Notes: a model not told the origin generated them from the sequence alone. A stretch of DNA of 64,000 nt from CAJQLB01 sp041392065 (GCA_041392065.1 JAWKMU010000006.1:1-64000), one strand, 5' to 3'; positions 54,000 to 62,611 are shown, counted from the stretch's first letter. A program made the numbers and translations.

Positions 54000-54695
54000 T
54001 TAATTCTTTTTTGGTTCTGCTTTTCTTCCTTCCAAAGCATTTTTACTAATAATTGCCAAATTAAAATTAGGCTCTATGGCTAAAGCTTCGTCCAAAATTG
54101 CTATGGCAGCATCTATATTCTTTTCGTTGTCTTCTTGAAATTTTGCCAAGGCTTTTAATTGTAAAAAAGCTGCTTTCATTTTTACTTGATAAGGTTGTTG
54201 AGCTTCATAATAAGTACGCATAATGTCGTCTTTGGAATTTGCTATCCCATAACTAATATTTACATTGGCACCAACCAAATCATTCAACTGAATTTTTAAA
54301 TCAGCCATTTCGTAGGCTATAAATGGATTTGGACTGCGTCTAAACAGTTCTTCATAATGCTCTAAAGCCCTTTTTGGTTGGTTTAAGGCATGAAGTGAAA
54401 CGGCTTTAACCTCAACAGCCATATCACTGTCATTAGCATTTTTCTCTATACCAATAGTATTTAACGCTTCAATATGCCTACCTTCATTCATATAAAGCAC
54501 TGCTAAAGTATCTAACCTACTTTGGTTTGGAGCTAAAATGTTTAAATGCGTTAATGCACCTATAACTCCTTGTACATCGCCTTGATTTTTCATTTGCTTG
54601 TAGTAAGCTTCAAAGTGTGACAATAATGCGCTATTACTTTGCGCGTTTGCTTGCATAGTAAAAACTAATGCTAATAAACCGACCAACTTCTTCAT
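54000..54695 (-). CDS. Exported tetratricopeptide-repeat protein
   Basis: A 231-residue periplasmic protein. The ATG at 54695 gives the signal peptide MKKLVGLLALVFTMQANAQ; the frame runs 15 codons upstream but that start hides the signal. TPR-like helix pairs are seen (LDTLAVLYMNEGRHIEALNT, KAVSLHALNQPKRALEHYEE and AAIAILDEALAIEPNF). It probably acts as a protein-binding scaffold. No partner is suggested by the neighbours. Confidence 0.8.
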   Translation of the reverse strand: MKKLVGLLALVFTMQANAQSNSALLSHFEAYYKQMKNQGDVQGVIGALTHLNILAPNQSRLDTLAVLYMNEGRHIEALNTIGIEKNANDSDMAVEVKAVSLHALNQPKRALEHYEELFRRSPNPFIAYEMADLKIQLNDLVGANVNISYGIANSKDDIMRTYYEAQQPYQVKMKAAFLQLKALAKFQEDNEKNIDAAIAILDEALAIEPNFNLAIISKNALEGRKAEPKKN

Positions 54696-54849
54696 TTCTA
54701 AAATTTTATTCAATTGAGTGGCAAATCTAAAAAAAATCAATTCTATATATCTAAATAAAAAGCTAATTTATTTTTTTGATAGAAAAATACATTCACTAAC
54801 AATTTTTAGCAAACAAAAAAGCCAAGAAAATTTCAAAATCAATGGTTTA

Positions 54850-55200
54850 TTAGCTTTCTCTTTTAACTAAAGCAAAATAATCGCCTTCCAATGGTAAATA
54901 ACCTTGGTCGTAAACAAAATAATAAATAGCTCCTGCTTTTGTGGTATAAATACTTGTAAAATAATTAAAATCAAATCCTTTTTCAATCAGTTTAGCTCGA
55001 GAAGTTTTTGTTTTTTGCTCTGGATTTAATTCTTCAAGAATCCTATAATTTTTGCGCAACCTATTGTTGGTATTGCGTATTAAATTTTTGCTGTCCTTAT
55101 TAACTTTGTTATTATAAGAATTTCGGCAAGCGTCACTACAAAATTTTTTATCAATACGACCTACAATTTTCTCTCCACATTCAGGACATGATTTTTTCAT
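54850..55200 (-). CDS. Zinc-ribbon protein coupled to the GNAT gene
   Basis: A 116-residue protein with an N-terminal zinc ribbon: CPECGEKI and, 11 residues on, CSDACRNSYNNK (Cys5, 8, 21 and 25). This resembles the small ribbon domains of DUF2116 and of MYND-like RNA- or protein-binding fingers. The middle is Lys/Arg/Asn-rich, followed by a beta-hairpin-like end (AGAIYYFVYDQGYLPLEGDYF). Its ATG overlaps the stop of the GNAT gene (ATGA), so both are co-translated. It is probably cytoplasmic; the function is unknown. Confidence 0.82.
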   Translation of the reverse strand: MKKSCPECGEKIVGRIDKKFCSDACRNSYNNKVNKDSKNLIRNTNNRLRKNYRILEELNPEQKTKTSRAKLIEKGFDFNYFTSIYTTKAGAIYYFVYDQGYLPLEGDYFALVKRES

Positions 55201-55997
55201 GATTTTTTATTTTTTTTATATCGTGCTTTGGCTCTCTCTATTGTTTTTTTTCTGTACTCTTCATCTTCGTGATACCTTCTCTTTGCATTATTTAAAGTGT
55301 TCTTTTTATACTCTTCATCTTCATTGTATTTTTCTCTATAATACTTTTTTACTTTTTTTCTATACTTTTCATCGTTTTGATACTTTTCATTAATATATAT
55401 TCTACGTTTTTCCTTTTTGTCCTGATCATATTTTTTGCTTTGTTTTATTTTTAAATTTTTTTTGTAATCATCAAGTGCTAATTCGTACCATGAAGCTCTT
55501 GTACCTTCACAATCAAAATCTTCAATATAACGCAATCCTATTTTTTGAAGAACTTTATTAGAACCAATATTTTCAACTAAAGCAATTCCAGCTATTGTTT
55601 GATATTGCTTTACCTTAAAGCCAAAATCTAATGCTGCTATTGCAGATTCAGTAGCGTAACCTTTTCCCCAATATCGTGGAATAAAACGATAACCTATGTC
55701 GTAAAAATTTTGTTTTCCGTTTAGAGAATCTTTTTCTCCAATATTGAGTTTTAAACCCGACCAACCAATAAAATCTCCAGTAGATTTTTCAATAGCTGCC
55801 CAACGACCAATGCCTCTATCTTTATATTGATCTATAATGGATTGAATAATTTTCTCCGTCTCATGTTTAGTTTTTACTGGTCTGTTTCCTAAATACTTAT
55901 GCACTATTGGGTCTGAGTCTAACTCAAACATACTATCAATATCAGTTGGTAACAATTCTCTTAAAATGAGGCGGTCAGTTTCTATCATTATTTTCAT
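55197..55997 (-). CDS. GNAT acetyltransferase with C-terminal 18-residue charged repeats
   Basis: An acetyl-CoA-dependent N-acetyltransferase of the RimJ/RimL type. The GNAT domain fills about 4-178: IETDRLILREL start, IGYRFIPRYWGKGYATE acetyl-CoA-binding segment (about 101-117) and VENIGSNKVLQKIGL (about 141-155). The tail (about 183-266) is unusual: a highly charged helix with Tyr at 206, 224, 242 and 260, an exact 18-residue period. Units read KYQNDEKYRKK, KYNEDEEYKKN and RYHEDEEYRKK. The ATG overlaps the agmatinase stop and the TGA overlaps the zinc-ribbon start (both ATGA). The tail looks fit for nucleic-acid or ribosome binding, which is inference. Confidence 0.86.
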   Translation of the reverse strand: MKIMIETDRLILRELLPTDIDSMFELDSDPIVHKYLGNRPVKTKHETEKIIQSIIDQYKDRGIGRWAAIEKSTGDFIGWSGLKLNIGEKDSLNGKQNFYDIGYRFIPRYWGKGYATESAIAALDFGFKVKQYQTIAGIALVENIGSNKVLQKIGLRYIEDFDCEGTRASWYELALDDYKKNLKIKQSKKYDQDKKEKRRIYINEKYQNDEKYRKKVKKYYREKYNEDEEYKKNTLNNAKRRYHEDEEYRKKTIERAKARYKKNKKS

Positions 55998-56791
55998 TTA
56001 TCTATCATTTTTGAGGCAAGCTCTTTAAACAGTTTATAAGCAACCATAGCTGTCATATTATTGACATCACGCTTTGGATTCAGTTCTACAATATCAGCTC
56101 CTACTATTGGCACTTTTATTTGATGAATAATATTAATTAATTGCCTTGTACTCATTCCTCCAGGTTCATGGTGAGAAATTCCAGGTGCAAAGGCAGGATC
56201 AAGTACATCTATATCTAAAGAAATATAAAGTGGTTCTTGAAGTGAGTTAATAAAATCTAAACTAAAATCTTTCATTTCTACTACCTTAACCCTAAACTTC
56301 TTTGCTTGCTCTTTTTGATGTGTATTAAACGTTCGTATTCCTACCTGAGTTAATGAGTTTATAGTATTTTTTTCCATCAATCTTGCAAAAGGAGATGCAT
56401 GAGAATAAGGATTGTTCTCAAAATTATCGTACAAATCAGCATGAGCATCAAGGTGTAATACATTGAGATTTTTGTACTTTTCTGAAAACGATTCAATAAC
56501 TGGAAAAGAAATAGAATGATCACCTCCAAGACTGATCAATTTACTTCCATCTTCTATCGTTTCAGTTATGGTTTCCCTAATTTTTCTATAGGCAAATGCA
56601 GCATCAATTTGAGTGAACTCTAAATCGCCGCAATCTTTATAATTTATCCCTTCGATAATTTCATTTCCTTGCTCACAAAATCTATTTGCAGAACCTTCTT
56701 CGTCCATTAAACGAATAAAATTTGGAGCAAGTGCTGAACCTCTTAAGTATGATGAATTAGCATCGTATGGAATTCCTAAAAGTTTTAACAT
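55994..56791 (-). CDS. speB: Agmatinase-family ureohydrolase
   Basis: Hydrolyses a guanidino compound to urea, most likely agmatine to putrescine. The binuclear manganese site is complete: GGDHSISFP (about 102-110), LHLDAHADLYD (about 123-133) and SLDIDVLDPAFAPG (about 199-212). GADIVELNP near 240 is also typical. Arginase or formimidoylglutamase cannot be excluded, but the 265-residue length and the SHHEPGGMS region favour agmatinase. It is the first gene of a three-gene coupled operon. Confidence 0.88.
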   Translation of the reverse strand: MLKLLGIPYDANSSYLRGSALAPNFIRLMDEEGSANRFCEQGNEIIEGINYKDCGDLEFTQIDAAFAYRKIRETITETIEDGSKLISLGGDHSISFPVIESFSEKYKNLNVLHLDAHADLYDNFENNPYSHASPFARLMEKNTINSLTQVGIRTFNTHQKEQAKKFRVKVVEMKDFSLDFINSLQEPLYISLDIDVLDPAFAPGISHHEPGGMSTRQLINIIHQIKVPIVGADIVELNPKRDVNNMTAMVAYKLFKELASKMIDK

Positions 56792-56807
56792 TTTAATTGA
56801 ATTGCAA

Positions 56808-56815
56808 CAAATATA
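56808..56815 (-). promoter_or_regulatory. TATATTTG -7 box of the agmatinase operon
   Basis: A perfect TAnnTTTG match on the minus strand, 16 bases before the agmatinase ATG. The phased repeat at 56837-56867 lies just upstream, where the -33 region and regulators would act. Confidence 0.5.
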
Positions 56816-56836
56816 GTAAATTCAAAGTATTATTCG

Positions 56837-56867
56837 TTTACAAACGACTACAAACATTTACAAACGA
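56837..56867. promoter_or_regulatory. Triple 10-bp-phased ACAAAC repeat, candidate operator
   Basis: ACAAACG, ACAAACA and ACAAACG begin at 56840, 56850 and 56860, an exact 10-base spacing. The outer copies extend to TTTACAAACGA, and the first forms an inverted pair with the preceding TCGTTT. It lies between the divergent agmatinase and ssb genes. Confidence 0.45.
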
Positions 56868-56974
56868 TTTTAAATAAGTAATAACCGAATATCTTTTGGA
56901 AAGCGTTTCATTTTTGCAGTGTCGAAACATAAGAACTCGATAGTATTAACTGTTTAACATTAAAAATTAAAATT

Positions 56975-57307
56975 ATGAACACGCTTAGAAACAAAGTACA
57001 GTTGATTGGAAACCTTGGAAACGATCCAGAAATTATCAATCTTGATTCAGGAAAAACATTAGCAAAATTTGCTATTGCAACTAACGAAAGTTACAAAAAT
57101 GCAGCAGGTGAAAAAATTACAGACACACAATGGCACAATGTAGTAGCTTGGGGAAAAACTGCTCAGATTATCGAGAAGTATGTAACCAAAGGAAAAGAAG
57201 TTGCTATTGAAGGCAAATTAACCTCAAGAAGTTACGATGATAAAGACGGCAACAAACGTTATATCACAGAAGTAGTTTGTAATGAATTGCTACTTTTAGG
57301 GAAGTAG
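56975..57307 (+). CDS. ssb: Single-stranded DNA-binding protein without acidic tail
   Basis: Binds and protects single-stranded DNA. The OB fold begins MNTLRNKVQLIGNLGNDPEI, with AKFAIATNESYKN, TQWHNVVAWGKTAQI and the KGKEVAIEGKLTSRSY strand. The protein has only 110 residues and ends in CNELLLLGK. The disordered linker and the acidic DDxPF tip that recruits repair proteins are absent. It is probably a second SSB, perhaps for uptake or stress. A terminator follows. Confidence 0.93.
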   Translation: MNTLRNKVQLIGNLGNDPEIINLDSGKTLAKFAIATNESYKNAAGEKITDTQWHNVVAWGKTAQIIEKYVTKGKEVAIEGKLTSRSYDDKDGNKRYITEVVCNELLLLGK

Positions 57308-57330
57308 TCCTTTCTACATATCAACAAATA

Positions 57331-57359
57331 AAAGTGCAGCAAAATTGCTGCGCTTTTTT
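57331..57359 (+). terminator. Terminator of ssb
   Basis: AAGTGCAGCAA and TTGCTGCGCTT form an 11-bp stem with one G-T pair, followed by T8. Confidence 0.85.
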
Positions 57360-58813
57360 TTATTGCTCTGTAAACTCTAAAATCCTAAACATCCTAATAT
57401 TAGCTTCGTAGTATCCAAAATATGTTTTATCTCTTATCATAAAAACAGTTGGAGCAGATAATTCTTTTCGATTTTCTCTTGAAAACGTTGCTATTTTATC
57501 AAAAATATTCTTTTCTGGTTTTCCTTGAACATGGTCAAAATTCTCATCAAAAAGACATACTATATAAGTTGATTGAGTATTCATAAAATTACCAAAAGCT
57601 GCTGTAATAGGATTAATACCTATAGATAATGGTCCAAATTGCATTACTGGAATAGGAACTAAATTAACTAGTATAGTTGCAGCAGAAGCTACTTCGCCTA
57701 TTCCACCTACACTTACTTGAAAAATATCATCGTTCTTATATAGTGAAATTCCGACCTCAGTTCTTACAATTTTTCTTAAAAATCCGTTACTTCTGTAAAT
57801 CTCATATTGGTTATTATTTCTTTCATTTCTTTGAATAAATGGAGTATTTTTAAAAGAAACTTCTTCTCCTTTTCTAAACCTATATTCATTAATGACTTCT
57901 CCTGAATTTATATTTTGGATTCCTATAGCCAATTCGTCCACGCAAGAAACCATAGTTAAAAGCTTATCTTCATAAATAAAAGAGTTGCTCATTTTAAAAT
58001 CTCCTGTAAAGTTTATAAATGGCTTACTTAATGTTTTGAATTCATGACTAAAATCTTTAGTATCTATGGTAATTATTTGAGTAAACTCTTGTGATTTGTC
58101 TAGCGTTAGAATAATCTTATCATTTATTACATATAATTTTGTTGAAGGTGATGTACTTTCAATTGAGTTTGGGCTTTCATACTGTACTCTTTTAGCTATG
58201 TAATTTGTAGTATTTCCATCAGATTGACTAAGCGCCTTAAACAACGTTACAAGCTTATTATCATCACCTAAAATCCGTTTATTACTAAAATCTAGTTCAT
58301 GCTTTTTATAGTTACCATAATTATCAAACTCATAAACATTTATAATAGATTCTTTTTAAGTGACTGTTAAAAAATAAAACTTGTTTTTTAAAGAAACTGA
58401 TTGAATAAACCTTTCTTTTCTAAGATTTATATCTAATTCTTTAGTACTATTGGTATTATTCTCAAATGAAAATTTTACAAGTCCAAATTTGCTATTATTC
58501 TGATTTGAAAGGTAAATAGTCTTTTCACTGCCATTGGAACTGCTTCCAAGAAATACTTGAAATTTAGGGTCTAGATTAGGTAAATTTAGTTTTCCAACTT
58601 CATTAAAATTTTCATCAAACATATAACAATAAAGGTCAATTGCATCTTGCAAGTAAAAGGTTATAGTCTTATCTGCTTCGTCAACTATTGTATGTGTTTG
58701 ACTAATTTTAAAGCTGGTGTTTTTAAGTCATTTCTAAACTCTAAAACCTGATTTTGAGCTGTAGTAACTTTGTAAATCAGTAGGTTAATGATTAAGGCAA
58801 GTATATATTTCAT
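57360..58813 (-). pseudogene. Broken gene for a secreted protein (one frameshift, one nonsense codon)
   Basis: One ancestral reading frame of about 484 codons. It starts at ATG 58813 with a signal peptide (MKYILALIINLLIYKVTTAQ). After about 31 codons an A run (plus-strand T5 at 58720-58724) has lost one base; restoring it continues DLKNTSFKISQTHTIVDEAD and onward. A second lesion is an in-frame TAA at 58358-58356 after YFLTVT; beyond it the same frame continues KESIINVYEFDNYGN to the last codon. The product is a beta-rich exported protein of no recognised family. It lies 8 bases after metG and may have been co-transcribed with it. Confidence 0.85.
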
Positions 58814-58821
58814 ATTTTTAA

Positions 58822-60921
58822 TTAACTTATCTTCAATCCGTTTTTAACCTTAATATGATTATCTGGATTTACAAATACAAGGTTTCCTAATTCATCTTCT
58901 GTCATTAAAATCATGCCTTGACTTTCAACTCCTCTTAAAGCTCTTGGTGCAAGATTTACTAACACAGTTACTTTTTTTCCTATCACTTCTTCTGGCGAAA
59001 AGCTTTCGGCAATGCCTGATACAATAGTTCTAATATCAATTCCAGTGTCAACTTTTAAAACTAATAACTTTTTGGTTTTTGGCATTTTTTCAGCTTCAAG
59101 AATGGTTCCTACGCGAATATCAAGCTTCGAAAAATCTTCCCACATAATTTCAGATTTTTGTGGTTCAACTTTTTTATTGGCTGTCTCATTAGCTTTTTTA
59201 CTAGCTTCCAATTTATCAAGTTGTGCTTGAATCTCTGTGTCTTCAATTTTAGAGAATAATAATTCTCCTTTACCAATTTTATGATTTGCTGGAAGTAATT
59301 CATTACCTTCAGAAATTTTATTCCATGTGTTCTCGATACAATTCTCCTTCGTCGAATCACTCGAACTGACATTGTCATTCTGATTGAAGTGAAGAATCTC
59401 TTTTAATTTACTAGATGTAAATGGTAAAAATGGCTCACTCAATATGGCTAATGCTGATGCTATTTGCAATGCAACATACATGATGGACTGCACACGAGCT
59501 TCTTCTTCTTTAACCAATTTCCAAGGTTCTTCGTCTGCTAAATATTTGTTGCCAAGTCTTGCTAAATTAATAAGTTCTTGACTTGCTTCTCTAAAACGAT
59601 AACGCTCAATAGAACTTGCTATTACTGCTGGAAATGCTTTTACAGTTGCTAGAGTTTCTTCATCAATTGATGTAAATTCGTTTGGTGTTGGTACAATACC
59701 ATTATAATATTTATTGGTAAGTACTACGACTCTATTAATAAAGTTACCAAAAATGGCTACTAACTCATTATTGTTTCTTGCCTGAAAATCTTTCCATGTA
59801 AAATCATTATCCTTAGTTTCAGGCGCATTGGCTGTTAAGGCATAACGCAGCACATCTTGTCTATCAGGAAAGTCCTGTAAATATTCATGCAACCAAACGG
59901 CCCAGTTTTTTGAGGTTGATAGTTTATTGCCTTCAAGATTTAAAAACTCGTTTGCTGGCACATTATCAGGTAATATATAACTACCTTCAGCTTTTAGCAT
60001 AGCAGGAAAAATGATGCAATGAAATACAATATTATCTTTCCCTATAAAGTGCAACAGTTTAGTATCTTCATCTTTCCAATAAGGTTCCCAATCTTTGCCT
60101 TCTCGTTCTGCCCATTCTTTTGTTGCCGAAATATAGCCTATTGGTGCATCAAACCACACGTAAAGTACTTTACCTTCGCCACCTTCAACAGGAACTGGAA
60201 TTCCCCAATCTAAATCTCGAGTTACAGCTCGAGGACGCAATCCATCATCAATCCAAGATTTGCATTGCCCATAAACATTAGATTTCCAATCTTTTTTGTG
60301 TCCTTCAAGAATCCACTCTTTTAAAAAGGCTTCATGCTTATCTAAAGGTAAAAACCAATGTTTGGTCTCCTTTAAAACTGGAGTTTTTCCAGTGATTGCA
60401 GATTTTGGTTTTATTAAATCGGTTGCATTATGGCTTGTTCCACATTTTTCACATTGGTCGCCATAGCTTTCTTCATTACCACATTTAGGACAAGTTCCAA
60501 TAACAAAACGATCGGCTAAAAACTGATTGGCTTCTTCATCGTAAAGTTGTTCTGTGATTTCTTCAACAAATTCACCTTTATCATACAACGTCTTAAAAAA
60601 CTCAGATGCTGTATCATGATGAATTTTTGCAGAAGTTCTGGAATAATTATCAAAAGAAATTCCGAAATCAATGAACGACTGCTTAATAATAGCATGATAT
60701 TTATCAACAATATCCTGAGGTGTGACTCCTTCTTTTTTAGCCTTAATGGTAATTGGCACACCATGTTCGTCACTTCCACAAATAAAAGCTACATCTTGAC
60801 CTTGAAGTCTTTGATAACGTGCATAAATATCTGCTGGCACATAAACTCCTGCCAAATGACCAATGTGAATTGGACCATTTGTGTAAGGCAAAGCCGCAGT
60901 GATTGTATATCTTTTTGACAT
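58822..60921 (-). CDS. metG: Methionyl-tRNA synthetase with C-terminal tRNA-binding domain
   Basis: Charges tRNA-Met. The ATG at 60921 gives MSKRYTITAALPYTNGPIHI; the frame upstream begins only with TTG. Class I motifs are HIGH (PIHIGHLAG) and the KMSKS equivalent KLSTSK. A zinc knuckle CPKCGNEESYGDQCEKCGTS lies near 143-162. The anticodon-binding domain ends near residue 525, and a C-terminal EMAP/OB tRNA-binding domain (about 595-695, FSKLDIRVGTILEAEKMPK) follows. Between them a short odd stretch (NQNDNVSSSDSTKENCIENT) is coded by DNA resembling the intergenic REP sequence at 59344-59400. Confidence 0.95.
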   Translation of the reverse strand: MSKRYTITAALPYTNGPIHIGHLAGVYVPADIYARYQRLQGQDVAFICGSDEHGVPITIKAKKEGVTPQDIVDKYHAIIKQSFIDFGISFDNYSRTSAKIHHDTASEFFKTLYDKGEFVEEITEQLYDEEANQFLADRFVIGTCPKCGNEESYGDQCEKCGTSHNATDLIKPKSAITGKTPVLKETKHWFLPLDKHEAFLKEWILEGHKKDWKSNVYGQCKSWIDDGLRPRAVTRDLDWGIPVPVEGGEGKVLYVWFDAPIGYISATKEWAEREGKDWEPYWKDEDTKLLHFIGKDNIVFHCIIFPAMLKAEGSYILPDNVPANEFLNLEGNKLSTSKNWAVWLHEYLQDFPDRQDVLRYALTANAPETKDNDFTWKDFQARNNNELVAIFGNFINRVVVLTNKYYNGIVPTPNEFTSIDEETLATVKAFPAVIASSIERYRFREASQELINLARLGNKYLADEEPWKLVKEEEARVQSIMYVALQIASALAILSEPFLPFTSSKLKEILHFNQNDNVSSSDSTKENCIENTWNKISEGNELLPANHKIGKGELLFSKIEDTEIQAQLDKLEASKKANETANKKVEPQKSEIMWEDFSKLDIRVGTILEAEKMPKTKKLLVLKVDTGIDIRTIVSGIAESFSPEEVIGKKVTVLVNLAPRALRGVESQGMILMTEDELGNLVFVNPDNHIKVKNGLKIS
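59344..59400. repeat. REP-like sequence inside metG
   Basis: The plus strand contains TGTCATTCTGATTGAAGTG followed by AAGAATCTC, with an opposed TCGAACTGACA arm. It resembles the arm of the intergenic palindrome at 30380-30460. It lies in the variable linker of metG and keeps the frame open. Confidence 0.5.
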
Positions 60922-60941
60922 TAGTTTTTCTTTTGAAGGCA

Positions 60942-60949
60942 CAAAAATA
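60942..60949 (-). promoter_or_regulatory. TATTTTTG -7 box of metG
   Basis: A TAnnTTTG match on the minus strand, 20 bases before the metG ATG at 60921. No clear TTTG stands upstream. Confidence 0.4.
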
Positions 60950-60990
60950 AGCAATTACGCAATGATTAAAAATTCTTAGATATTTTTTCA

Positions 60991-60998
60991 TAGCTTTG
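60991..60998 (+). promoter_or_regulatory. TAGCTTTG -7 box before the outer-membrane-like gene
   Basis: A TAnnTTTG box 11 bases before the ATG at 61010, which would leave a very short leader. No -33 box is seen. Confidence 0.4.
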
Positions 60999-61009
60999 AG
61001 AAAAAAGTT

Positions 61010-61624
61010 ATGAAAAGAAGCATTATTACCATTCTGCTTTGTGGATTTACTTTTGCTTGTTTTGGGCAAACTGAAACCGATTCTACGCAACAAAAAACAA
61101 ATCCAATTATTTTTATTGAAGGGCTTTTTGGCTATGCTAATGGAAATCTTTCAGGGCTAACTGTTGGTGGCGAAATCAATTTTCAGTATAAAAAAGATTT
61201 GTTTACATTTAGAGTGCAAAACCATTCAGAAGCTAAGTCTTTGTGGTTTTTTCCAGTTAACCTTAAGTTTTCAAAAATAAACATTGATGAATATTCGTTG
61301 CTTTATGGCAAACGATTTATCGATGACAATGAATCGTATAGTATTTCAATAGGTATTTCTAACAATATTAAACACGAAAGGGTAAATGAAAACAATGAAA
61401 ATTTCTGGACTAATGAAAGTTATTTTGGTTTTCCTTTTGAGTTAAATATTAAGTGGTTTAAAAGAGAAAAAGAACGATACCGAATTTTGTATGGTGCAGT
61501 TCCTGTTGGAAAAGAAACTGGTTTTGGTAGAAGCATTGGTTTAAAATTATATGGTAATGTTGCGAAAACTACTTATATTGGTATTGGACTAACCTTTGGA
61601 TATGGTTGGCATAAAAAATATTAA
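61010..61624 (+). CDS. Exported beta-rich protein, probably outer membrane
   Basis: A 204-residue protein with signal peptide (MKRSIITILLCGFTFACFGQ). The body has strands such as GEINFQYKKDLFTFRVQN, SYSISIGISNNIKHERV and TYIGIGLTFGYGWHKKY, the last being a glycine/aromatic C-terminal strand typical of small beta-barrels. No named family is recognised. The S66 peptidase gene starts on the base after its stop, so they are co-transcribed. Confidence 0.75.
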   Translation: MKRSIITILLCGFTFACFGQTETDSTQQKTNPIIFIEGLFGYANGNLSGLTVGGEINFQYKKDLFTFRVQNHSEAKSLWFFPVNLKFSKINIDEYSLLYGKRFIDDNESYSISIGISNNIKHERVNENNENFWTNESYFGFPFELNIKWFKREKERYRILYGAVPVGKETGFGRSIGLKLYGNVAKTTYIGIGLTFGYGWHKKY

Positions 61625-62608
61625 ATGATAATTAGAAAACTATTATTACTTCTTTTGTGCATAGTAACAAATGATATTTATTCTCAACAACAAATGATAC
61701 AACCACCTTACTTAAAAGCTGGCGATACAGTTGCCATTGTTGCACCTTCAGGTGTTTTAAATGGTCGCGACAAAGAAGTTAATCAAGCTAAAGAATTACT
61801 TAAAAGTTGGGGACTTAACATAATTGTTGGTAAGAATGTTTTTAATAAAGCAAATCACTTTGCTGGAACAGATAATGAACGTGCTGAAGACTTTCAAAAG
61901 GCTTTAGACAATGCGAATATAAAAGCAATTTGGTGTGCAAGAGGTGGTTATGGCACTGTGAGAATGATTGATAAATTGGACTACACCAAATACAAAGACA
62001 ACCCAAAATGGATTATTGGTTACTCTGATATTACAGCCATACATAATCAGTTGAATATTGAAGGCAGCGAATCTATCCATGCTATGATGTGTACCAGTTT
62101 AACTGATGATTTATCAGAGATTGAGGATGCTCTGGAAACCTTTAAATGTGCTTTGTTTGGTAAATCTTTAAATTATACTATTGATGGTTCATCATACAAC
62201 AAAACAGGTACTGTTACTGCACCTTTAGTTGGTGGAAACTTAACGTTACTGCATACCATGTTAGGCTCTAAAACTAGCATTGACACTTCAGGAAAAATAT
62301 TATTCATTGAAGAAATTGGCGAATATAAATATCATATTGATAGAATGCTGCAAAGCCTTAAACGTGCTGGATATTTTGAAAATTTAAAAGGTCTTATTGT
62401 TGGCGATATGAGTAAAATGCGTAAAAATACCACACCTTGGGGAACATCAATAGAACAATTAATCTTGGATGCAGTTTCAGAATACGACTTTCCAATACTA
62501 TTTGGTTTTCCAGCTGGTCATGAAGATGATAATAGAGCCTTGATTTTAGGACGAACAATTAAGATGACAGTTGATAAAGATAAATCTACTGTTGTTTTTG
62601 AGGATTGA
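61625..62608 (+). CDS. LD-carboxypeptidase (S66 family)
   Basis: Removes the terminal D-alanine from tetrapeptide stems of peptidoglycan (muramoyltetrapeptide carboxypeptidase). Length 327 with a signal peptide (to about 20, IYSQQ), so it is placed in the periplasm, unlike cytoplasmic LdcA. The S66 blocks are complete: LKAGDTVAIVAPSGVL, WCARGGYGTVRMIDKLDY, the nucleophile Ser in IIGYSDITAIH, the Glu in LFIEEIGEYKYHIDRML and the His in GFPAGHEDDN. It converges with the next gene, with 3 bases between the stops. Confidence 0.92.
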   Translation: MIIRKLLLLLLCIVTNDIYSQQQMIQPPYLKAGDTVAIVAPSGVLNGRDKEVNQAKELLKSWGLNIIVGKNVFNKANHFAGTDNERAEDFQKALDNANIKAIWCARGGYGTVRMIDKLDYTKYKDNPKWIIGYSDITAIHNQLNIEGSESIHAMMCTSLTDDLSEIEDALETFKCALFGKSLNYTIDGSSYNKTGTVTAPLVGGNLTLLHTMLGSKTSIDTSGKILFIEEIGEYKYHIDRMLQSLKRAGYFENLKGLIVGDMSKMRKNTTPWGTSIEQLILDAVSEYDFPILFGFPAGHEDDNRALILGRTIKMTVDKDKSTVVFED

Positions 62609-62611
62609 TTT

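Noticed and set aside
58715..58730. Programmed -1 frameshift at the A run of the broken gene
   Set aside because: The run does not form a standard slippery heptamer in frame, and a second lesion (nonsense codon) downstream points to decay.
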